Shown in pieces: positions 6,116 to 11,030 of a DNA stretch of 11,927 bases; the first letter of the stretch is position 1; every line of letters begins with the position of its first letter. The notes beneath the pieces were generated by a model, which saw nothing but the letters and a program-made list of their open reading frames with translations, made no database searches and was not told the origin of the DNA. A program made the translations under genes and the position numbers. Source of the stretch: SFEL01 sp045603585 (lineage in GTDB: Bacteria > Bacillota > Clostridia > Christensenellales > CAG-138); the NCBI GenBank assembly GCA_045603585.1, contig JAZUMK010000024.1:1-11927 (forward strand), written 5' to 3'.

Positions 6116-6233
6116 TTTGGGCCATCGGCAGGCCCTGCTTGCGCTCCGCGTGGCGCAGGTCACGCCTGGGCACCAAATCCCGGGGCGGGAAAAGGCGTCA
6201 CCGGCGCCTTTTCTTATCCGCCCTTCGAGTCCC
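6107..6233. repeat. Structured, GC-rich palindromic element linked to tRNA-Gly end
   Basis: A closing helix, GGGACTCGA (6107-6115) with TCGAGTCCC (6225-6233), encloses two hairpin arms. Arm A pairs GATTTGG (6114-6120) with CCAAATC (6173-6179), then CAGGC (6129-6133) with GCCTG (6164-6168), and CCTGC (6134-6138) with GCAGG (6155-6159). Arm A shares two bases with the closing helix. Arm B pairs GGGCGG (6183-6188) with CCGCCC (6218-6223), topped by AAAAGGCG (6190-6197) with CGCCTTTT (6205-6212). The left boundary of the closing helix lies inside the tRNA-Gly fragment. No plausible protein is encoded. It may be a dispersed palindromic repeat, a structured RNA, or a relic of an integrated element. 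Confidence 0.65.
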
Positions 6234-6245
6234 CTTAATACAAAA

Positions 6246-6288
6246 CTCCAACAAAAAACCTCCCTTAAAGGGAGGCCTTTTGTTGGAG
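6246..6288 (-). terminator. Rho-independent terminator of the tRNA operon
   Basis: On the minus strand CCTCCCT (6275-6269) and AGGGAGG (6265-6259) form a 7-bp stem with a 3-nt loop, followed by TTTTTTG. The structure has an outer 11-bp helix as well: CTCCAACAAAA (6246-6256 on the plus strand) with TTTTGTTGGAG (6278-6288), separated from the inner stem by a 2x2 mismatch. The outer helix includes the tRNA-Gly CCA and two more 3' bases. Confidence 0.85.
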
Positions 6289-6357
6289 CGGGTAATGGGA
6301 CTCGAACCCACTATCTCAGCTTGGAAGGCTAATGTGTTACCATTACACTATACCCGC
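6284..6357 (-). tRNA. tRNA-Gly (anticodon TCC)
   Basis: 74 nt including encoded CCA. Acceptor GCGGGTA pairs with TACCCGC, discriminator T. The anticodon loop is CTTCCAA with anticodon TCC. The T-arm reads GGGTTCGAGTCCC. The D-arm TAGTGTAATGGTAACA is short, as usual for tRNA-Gly. It is the last tRNA of the minus-strand cluster, directly followed by the terminator. Confidence 0.95.
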
Positions 6358-6381
6358 ATATGAAATTGTGAAAGGGAAAAG

Positions 6382-6466
<85 letters not shown>

Positions 6467-6484
6467 ATTTAGCTTTTGAAAAAA

Positions 6485-6560
6485 TGGTGACCCGTCGGAG
6501 ATTCGAACTCCGGACCCTTTGATTAAAAGTCAAATGCTCTACCGGCTGAGCTAACGGGTC
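6485..6560 (-). tRNA. tRNA-Lys (anticodon TTT)
   Basis: 76 nt including encoded CCA. Acceptor GACCCGT pairs with ACGGGTC, discriminator A. Anticodon stem TTTGA/TCAAA encloses CTTTTAA, anticodon TTT. The T-arm reads CGGAGTTCGAATCTCCG. Standard cloverleaf. Confidence 0.95.
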
Positions 6561-6563
6561 ATA

Positions 6564-6639
6564 TGGCTGGGGTGGCTGGATTTGAACCAGCGACTGCGGG
6601 AGTCAAAGTCCCGTGCCTTTACCGCTTGGCTACACCCCA
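6564..6639 (-). tRNA. tRNA-Gln (anticodon TTG)
   Basis: 76 nt including encoded CCA. It begins with T, as bacterial tRNA-Gln does: TGGGGTG pairs with CACCCCA, discriminator G. Anticodon stem CGGGA/TCCCG encloses CTTTGAC, anticodon TTG. The T-arm is GCTGGTTCAAATCCAGC. It is only 3 nt from tRNA-Lys. Confidence 0.95.
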
Positions 6640-6662
6640 ATCAAATGGGGGGGTGAGGTGAC

Positions 6663-6692
6663 GGAAGCGGATATTTTATCATATCCGCTTCC
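6663..6692. repeat. 12-bp stem hairpin in the tRNA-His/tRNA-Gln spacer
   Basis: GGAAGCGGATAT (6663-6674) and ATATCCGCTTCC (6681-6692) pair perfectly around a 6-nt loop. Neither side is followed by a T-run, so it is unlikely to be a terminator. It may protect or direct processing of the tRNA precursor. Confidence 0.65.
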
Positions 6693-6703
6693 CCCTCGAA
6701 AAA

Positions 6704-6779
6704 TGGGGTGGGTAGTGGGATTTGAACCCACGACTTCCAGAGCCACAATCTGGCGCTCTAGCCACTGAACTATACCCAC
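6704..6779 (-). tRNA. tRNA-His (anticodon GTG)
   Basis: 76 nt including encoded CCA. Acceptor GTGGGTA pairs with TACCCAC, discriminator C. The base before position 1 (complement of C6780) is G, so the G-1 needed for histidyl-tRNA identity is genome-encoded and faces C73. Anticodon stem CCAGA/TCTGG encloses TTGTGGC, anticodon GTG. The T-arm reads GTGGGTTCAAATCCCAC. Confidence 0.95.
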
Positions 6780-6833
6780 CATGCAAATTGTGTGTGTGTC
6801 GGGCGGAAAGGACGCTCCGAGGGGCTTTGTATA

Positions 6834-6876
6834 CCAGTTTCAAAGCCATTTGAGTTTCAAATGATTTTGAAACTGG
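6834..6876. repeat. Two-tier hairpin that includes the tRNA-Arg CCA end
   Basis: CCAGTTTCAAA (6834-6844) pairs perfectly with TTTGAAACTGG (6866-6876). Inside, after a 3x3 internal loop, ATTTGA (6848-6853) pairs with TCAAAT (6857-6862) around 3 nt. The last three bases, TGG at 6874-6876, are the complement of the encoded CCA of tRNA-Arg. There is no T-run, so this is not a terminator. Confidence 0.75.
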
Positions 6877-6950
6877 CACGCCCGCAGGGATTCGAACCCT
6901 GGACCTACGGCTTAGAAGGCCGTTGCTCTATCCTGCTGAGCTACAGGCGC
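6874..6950 (-). tRNA. tRNA-Arg (anticodon TCT)
   Basis: 77 nt including encoded CCA. It is the first tRNA of the cluster. The acceptor is GCGCCTG with CGGGCGT, including two G-U wobbles, discriminator G. Anticodon stem ACGGC/GCCGT encloses CTTCTAA, anticodon TCT. The D-arm is TAGCTCAGCAGGATAGAGCA and the T-arm is CAGGGTTCGAATCCCTG. Confidence 0.94.
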
Positions 6951-7011
6951 ACACTCGGCCCGCTTGGCCTTGCCGCAATAGGGCTAAAAGCCATACCGCC
7001 GACATCAACGT

Positions 7012-7040
7012 ATTTTATCAGAAAGATACAAGGCTGTCAA
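7012..7040 (-). promoter_or_regulatory. Promoter of the six-tRNA operon
   Basis: On the minus strand a perfect -35 TTGACA (7040-7035), a 17-nt spacer and -10 TAAAAT (7017-7012) stand about 60 nt upstream of tRNA-Arg. No other promoter-like pair is seen between the six tRNAs. One transcript ending at the terminator after tRNA-Gly is therefore likely. Confidence 0.85.
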
Positions 7041-7084
7041 GGGCTAAGAAGTTGGAAATACGTATAATATGCAGGGCAGCTGCC

Positions 7085-7113
7085 TTGACATTTTACTGGG
7101 GCAAATGTATAAT
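7085..7113 (+). promoter_or_regulatory. Consensus promoter of the hisS-aspS operon
   Basis: TTGACA (7085-7090), exactly 17 nt, and TATAAT (7108-7113): both hexamers are perfect sigma-A consensus. Transcription should start near 7120, just before the T-box leader. It is divergent from the tRNA promoter, with 44 bp between the two -35 boxes. A GGCAGCTGCC palindrome (7075-7084) lies in between. Confidence 0.93.
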
Positions 7114-7119
7114 CTATTC

Positions 7120-7351
7120 GATATAGGCTGTGAGCGGAAGAGCGGCGCAGCCATACCTTCAAAAGAGAGCTGCAGGCCTTGGCTGAAAGCCGCGGCAGAG
7201 GGTACAGCGCCGGAGACACCCGTGAGCCGGCGGGCAGAAAATCCCGCCCGATTCGCCCCCGTTACAGGGCTTTGAGCCGGGGCCTATGTGGCCCAATTAG
7301 GGTGGTACCGCGGGTCTCCCGTCCCTTATGCAAGGACGGAAGACCCTTTTT
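7120..7351 (+). ncRNA. T-box riboswitch of the hisS-aspS operon
   Basis: The T-box core AGGGTGGTACCGCG (7299-7312) is a perfect consensus. Upstream is Stem I. Its base pairs GGCT (7126-7129) with AGCC (7225-7228). GGCGC (7144-7148) with GCGCC (7207-7211) lies above the specifier bulge. The distal part contains AGAGAGCTGC and GCGGC. The 3' side of the bulge is GGAGACAC (7212-7219). GAC followed by a purine suggests an Asp specifier, and CAC (His) overlaps it. Stem II-like GCGGG/CCCGC and Stem III GGGCC/GGCCC follow. The antiterminator bulge UGGU (7303-7306) would wobble-pair with a G73 discriminator (Asp) but not with C73 (His). Uncharged tRNA should stabilise the antiterminator and switch on hisS and aspS. 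The T-box call is firm; specifier identity is inferred from hand folding. Confidence 0.93.
7312..7351 (+). terminator. T-box regulated terminator
   Basis: GGGTCT (7312-7317) pairs with AGACCC (7341-7346), and CCGTCC in the left arm pairs with GGACGG in the right arm, followed by TTTTT. The left arm contains the segment that alternatively pairs with the T-box AGGG, so the two structures exclude each other. Confidence 0.92.
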
Positions 7352-7405
7352 GTTTAGCGTTTTCAGCAAGATACATAATATAAAAGAAAGAATGTGAGGT
7401 CTATC

Positions 7406-8671
7406 ATGGCAATTCAGGCGCCCAAGGGCACAAAGGATGTTATACCTGCCGAGAGCTACAAGTGGCAGTATATCGAAAGCGTAGCGCGCAAGGTCTGCGA
7501 CGAGTTCGGCTTTAATGAGGTGCGTACACCGGTTATAGAGCATACCGAGCTGTTCCTCAGGGGCGTGGGCGATACCACCGATATCGTTCAGAAGGAAATG
7601 TACACCTTCGATGATAAGGGCGGCCGCTCCATCACCCTTAAGCCTGAGGGAACCGCAGGCGCAGGCCGTATGTTCATCGAGCACAGCCTGTTCAACGACC
7701 CCCAGCCCACCAAAATGTACTATCTCTACTGCCCCGTATTCCGCTATGACAAGCCCCAGGCAGGCCGCCTCAGGGAGCATCACCAGTTTGGCGTAGAGGT
7801 ATACGGCGCACCCCGCGCCAGCATCGATGCGGAGTGCATCCAGCTGGCTATGACGGTGCTCAACAGGGTAGGCGTAAAGGGCCTCAGCGTAAATATCAAC
7901 AGCATCGGCTGTCCCGAGTGCCGTCCCAAGTATAATGAAAGCCTCAAGGAATACCTTCGCGGCAATTATGACGGCCTCTGCGAAACCTGCAGGAGCCGCT
8001 TTGAAAAGAACCCCCTTCGCATACTGGACTGCAAGGAAGAAAAGTGCAAGGCTATATGCGCCGGCGCTCCCACCATACTGGACTGCATCTGCGATGACTG
8101 CTCCGCCCACTTTGAAGAGCTTAAGACCTGCCTCAACGGCATCGGCGTAGAGTATAAGGTGGATCCCTTCATCGTCCGCGGCCTTGATTACTATACCAAG
8201 ACGGTATTCGAGATAATCGCCGACAGCGAAGGCTACACCGGCACCGTATGCGGCGGCGGCAGATACGACGGCCTTCTTGAACAGCTGGGCGGCCCCAAGC
8301 TTCCGGGCATAGGCTTCGGCATGGGAATGGAAAGGCTGCTGCTCATAGCGGAGCTTTCCGGCGCACGCATACCCGAGCCCCGCAGAACAGAGGTTTATAT
8401 CGCTGCAATGGGCGAGGAAGCAAGGCAGACAGGCTTTACACTTGCATACAGGCTCAGAGAGCAGGGCATCAAGACTGAATATGACCACGTTGGCCGCAGC
8501 TTCAAGGCTCAGTTCAAGTTTGCCAACAAGCTTGGCGCAAGGTTCGTTGTTATACTTGGCGAGGACGAGCTGGAGCGGGGCGAGGTAAAGCTCAAGGATA
8601 TGGATAACGGGGATGAGGGCTATGTGGCCATCGAATCCCTTACCGGCAGGATAAAAGAATTTTTGAAATAA
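7406..8671 (+). CDS. hisS: Histidyl-tRNA synthetase
   Basis: A 421-residue class II synthetase of normal length. Motif 1 is around FNEVRTPVIE (36-45) and motif 2 runs FRYDKPQAGRLREHHQFGVE (112-131). The histidine-specific loop is RGLDYYTKTVFE (258-269), then GGGRYDGL, and motif 3 is GIGFGMGMERL (301-311). A C-terminal anticodon-binding domain follows. The cysteine-bearing insertion with CPECR, CETCR and CDDC (169-232) is common in Firmicute HisRS. The usual LRPEGT reads LKPEGT here, a conservative change. The ATG at 7406 is chosen because GTGAGGT sits 5 nt upstream; the in-frame GTG at 7394 is part of that ribosome binding site. It charges tRNA-His in the cytoplasm and is controlled by the T-box. 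aspS follows after 15 nt. Confidence 0.96.
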   Translation: MAIQAPKGTKDVIPAESYKWQYIESVARKVCDEFGFNEVRTPVIEHTELFLRGVGDTTDIVQKEMYTFDDKGGRSITLKPEGTAGAGRMFIEHSLFNDPQPTKMYYLYCPVFRYDKPQAGRLREHHQFGVEVYGAPRASIDAECIQLAMTVLNRVGVKGLSVNINSIGCPECRPKYNESLKEYLRGNYDGLCETCRSRFEKNPLRILDCKEEKCKAICAGAPTILDCICDDCSAHFEELKTCLNGIGVEYKVDPFIVRGLDYYTKTVFEIIADSEGYTGTVCGGGRYDGLLEQLGGPKLPGIGFGMGMERLLLIAELSGARIPEPRRTEVYIAAMGEEARQTGFTLAYRLREQGIKTEYDHVGRSFKAQFKFANKLGARFVVILGEDELERGEVKLKDMDNGDEGYVAIESLTGRIKEFLK

Positions 8672-8686
8672 GGAAGGTAAAGAAAA

Positions 8687-10483
8687 ATGGCAGAACTTCT
8701 TCACGGCTGGAAGCGCACACATTACTGCGGCGACCCCACCGCCGCCGATATCGGCAGCGAGCTGATACTTATGGGCTGGGCAGGCACCTGGCGCAATCTG
8801 GGCGCCCTTATCTTCATTGGCCTCAGAGACCGCACCGGCACCATGCAGGTAACCTTTGACGAGAGCAAGCTTCCCAAGGAAATATTCGAAAAGGCAGAAA
8901 CCATCCGCAGCGAGTATGTAATCGCCGTTAAGGGCGTACTTGCAAGGCGCGATGAAAACATGATCAACAAGAACATGAAGACCGGCGAGTTTGAGGTAAT
9001 CGCAACCGACCTTAAGATACTCAGCGCCGCCGAGACTCCTCCCTTCTATATTGACGACGATGTAAACACTCAGGAGCAGCTTCGCCTGAAGTACCGCTAC
9101 CTTGACCTGCGCCGTCCCTGCATGCAGTACAACATGATGATGCGCAGCAAGATCACCCGCATCGCCCATGATTACTTTGCCGAGCAGGGCTTCATCGAGA
9201 TCGAAACCCCCACCCTCTGCAAGAGCACTCCCGAAGGTGCCCGCGACTATCTGGTACCCAGCCGCGTACAGCCCGGCAAGTTCTACGCTCTGCCCCAGAG
9301 CCCCCAGATATTCAAGCAGCTGCTGATGCTGTCCGGTTACGACAGGTACATGCAGATTGCCCGCTGCTACCGCGATGAGGACCTGCGCGCCGACAGACAG
9401 CCCGAGTTCACTCAGATCGACCTTGAGATGTCCTTCGTTGAGCAGGAAGACGTTATGAAGGTAAACGAGGGCTTCATTCAGCGCCTTATGAAGGATACTC
9501 TCAATATCGACGTTCAGCTGCCTCTGCCCCGCATCACCTGGCAGGAAGCCATGGACAGATTCGGTTCCGACAAGCCGGATACCCGTTTCGGCCTTGAGTT
9601 TGTAAACATTACCGATATAGCCGACGGCTGCGGCTTCGGCGCATTTGCAGACGCAGTTGCAGGCGGCGGCTCCGTTCGCTGCATCAATGTTGAAGGCGGC
9701 GTGGACAAATTCACCCGCAAGCAGATCGACTCTCTGGTCGAGTACGTTAAGACCTACCGCGCAAAGGGCCTTGCATGGATGAGCATGAAGCCTGAGGGAA
9801 TGCAGTGCTCCTTCGCAAAGTTCCTTACCGAAGATCAGATCGCTGCCATCCATGAGCGGGCAAACGCCAAGACCGGCGACCTGCTGCTGTTCATTGCAGA
9901 TGCAAAGGACCATGTAGTATACCAGGCGCTGGGCGCTCTGCGTCTTGAGGTTGGCCGCAGGCTGGGCCTGATGGACGACAGCAAGTTCAATTTCCTCTGG
10001 GTCGTGGAATTCCCCCAGTTCGAGTGGAGCGAGGAGGACAACCGCTTCTACGCAATGCACCATCCCTTCACCTCTCCCATGGATGAAGACCTGCACCTGC
10101 TGGATACCGATCAGGGCAAGGTACGCGCCAAGGCATACGATATCGTTCTCAACGGCAACGAGATCGGCGGCGGCTCCATCCGTATCCATTCTCCTGAGGT
10201 ACAGGAAAAGATGTTTGAAAAGCTGGGCTTTACCAAGGAGCAGGCATGGGAGCGCTTCGGCTTCCTGATGGGCGCCTTCAAGTACGGCACTCCTCCCCAT
10301 GGCGGCCTTGCATACGGCCTTGACCGCCTTGCAATGCTCATCACCAATGCCCAGAGCATCCGCGACGTTATCGCCTTCCCCAAGGTACAGACCGCATCCT
10401 GCCTGATGACTGCGGCTCCCGATCTTGTTGAAGATGCTCAGCTGGAAGAGCTTCATATCGCCACCAGGCTCGAGAAGGAGTAA
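8687..10483 (+). CDS. aspS: Aspartyl-tRNA synthetase
   Basis: A 598-residue bacterial-type AspRS, normal length. The N-terminal OB-fold anticodon-binding domain (about 1-110) contains RTHYCGDPTAADIGSELILM and GALIFIGLRDRTG. The class II core follows: motif 1 region IETPTLCKSTPEGARDYLVP, motif 2 YRDEDLRADRQPEFTQIDLE, and motif 3 GLAYGLDRLAMLI. The bacterial GAD insertion (about 290-420) is present. The tail AFPKVQTASCLMTAAPDLVE is conserved. AAGGAAGG lies about 9 nt upstream of the ATG. It is the second gene of the T-box operon and shares the reading register of hisS. Whether it is discriminating or also charges tRNA-Asn cannot be judged, as no gatCAB or asnS is in view. Confidence 0.96.
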   Translation: MAELLHGWKRTHYCGDPTAADIGSELILMGWAGTWRNLGALIFIGLRDRTGTMQVTFDESKLPKEIFEKAETIRSEYVIAVKGVLARRDENMINKNMKTGEFEVIATDLKILSAAETPPFYIDDDVNTQEQLRLKYRYLDLRRPCMQYNMMMRSKITRIAHDYFAEQGFIEIETPTLCKSTPEGARDYLVPSRVQPGKFYALPQSPQIFKQLLMLSGYDRYMQIARCYRDEDLRADRQPEFTQIDLEMSFVEQEDVMKVNEGFIQRLMKDTLNIDVQLPLPRITWQEAMDRFGSDKPDTRFGLEFVNITDIADGCGFGAFADAVAGGGSVRCINVEGGVDKFTRKQIDSLVEYVKTYRAKGLAWMSMKPEGMQCSFAKFLTEDQIAAIHERANAKTGDLLLFIADAKDHVVYQALGALRLEVGRRLGLMDDSKFNFLWVVEFPQFEWSEEDNRFYAMHHPFTSPMDEDLHLLDTDQGKVRAKAYDIVLNGNEIGGGSIRIHSPEVQEKMFEKLGFTKEQAWERFGFLMGAFKYGTPPHGGLAYGLDRLAMLITNAQSIRDVIAFPKVQTASCLMTAAPDLVEDAQLEELHIATRLEKE

Positions 10484-10486
10484 AAA

Positions 10487-10909
10487 ATGGCAGCGGAGCT
10501 TCGTCAGACCGGCAGGGTCATTGAAACAAAGCAAAATAATATGGCCGTGGTGCGCTTTCAGCGCAGCGATGCCTGCGGACACTGCAATGCCTGCTTTACC
10601 TTCGGCTCCACCGAAGCGGATATCGAAATAGATAATATCTGCGATGCCCGCGTGGGCGATATAGTATCCATCGAGCTGCACAGCGGCAGTATGTTCAAGG
10701 CCAGCGCCATCGCCTACGGAATTCCCCTTATAGGCCTTATTGTGGGCGCAATACTGGGCAGCCGTATCGGCGATATATATGCTGCGGTCGGCGGTATACT
10801 TCTCTGCGGCGGCACCTTCTTCATACTCAGGGGGCTCAATCCCAGGTTTGAGCGTATGGGCGAATTCAAGCCCCGCATGATAGAAATTGTGGGCCGTGAA
10901 GAACAGTAA
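10487..10909 (+). CDS. RseC/MucC-like small membrane protein (SoxR-reducing system family)
   Basis: A 140-residue protein with an N-terminal cytoplasmic beta-rich domain, a cysteine motif ACGHCNACF (Cys30, 33, 36), and two predicted membrane helices. The helices are about 73-90 (SAIAYGIPLIGLIVGAIL) and 97-115 (IYAAVGGILLCGGTFFILR). A basic/acidic tail follows. Layout, cysteine triad and length match the RseC/MucC family, known from sigma-E regulation and the rsx-rseC system that keeps SoxR reduced in proteobacteria. In Firmicutes the role is not established; an accessory to an Rnf-type electron transfer complex is one idea, inferred from the family. It starts 3 nt after the aspS stop, with GAAGGAG inside the end of aspS. 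It is therefore the last gene of the T-box operon and is followed by a terminator. Confidence 0.85.
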   Translation: MAAELRQTGRVIETKQNNMAVVRFQRSDACGHCNACFTFGSTEADIEIDNICDARVGDIVSIELHSGSMFKASAIAYGIPLIGLIVGAILGSRIGDIYAAVGGILLCGGTFFILRGLNPRFERMGEFKPRMIEIVGREEQ

Positions 10910-10946
10910 CACAAAACAGCGCTATACCGGTATATAAAAAACATGC

Positions 10947-10982
10947 GTGCGGCGGTTGTAATATCGCCGCACTTTATTTATA
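10947..10982 (+). terminator. Rho-independent terminator of the hisS-aspS operon
   Basis: GTGCGGCG (10947-10954) pairs perfectly with CGCCGCAC (10965-10972) around a 10-nt loop and is followed by TTTATTTAT. It lies about 40 nt after the RseC-like gene. A separate 10-bp palindrome, ATACCGGTAT (10924-10933), lies just upstream. Confidence 0.85.
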
Positions 10983-10984
10983 AT
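10956..10984 (+). promoter_or_regulatory. Promoter of glyA
   Basis: TTGTAA (10956-10961), a 17-nt spacer and a perfect TATAAT (10979-10984) lie about 45 nt upstream of the glyA start. The -35 sits in the loop of the preceding terminator and the spacer contains its right arm, so terminator and promoter are physically merged. Confidence 0.75.
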
Positions 10985-11030
10985 AAATCGGTGTGCAAAA
11001 ACGCATAAAGCTAATATTTGGAGAAACCAC

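Noticed and set aside
6190..6212. AAAAGGCG/CGCCTTTT hairpin as a stand-alone terminator
   Set aside because: It has terminator-like flanks on both strands, but it is nested in the larger palindromic element and there is no gene end nearby that needs it. It is treated as an arm of that element.
6093..6363. Short plus-strand frames with GNGTRTHYLSLEG- or MGLEPTISAWKA-like peptides
   Set aside because: These peptides are translations of the antisense of tRNA-Gly T-arm and anticodon sequence, a known source of false genes. The frames run through the structured element and the terminator.
7063..7068. Extra TATAAT on the plus strand upstream of the hisS promoter
   Set aside because: There is no acceptable -35 at 16-18 nt, and a perfect promoter lies 45 bp downstream.
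7262..10912. 1216-codon minus-strand reading frame as a protein gene
   Set aside because: It lies exactly opposite three well-identified genes in the same register, recalls no protein family, and runs through the T-box terminator. It is explained by avoidance of TTA, CTA and TCA codons.
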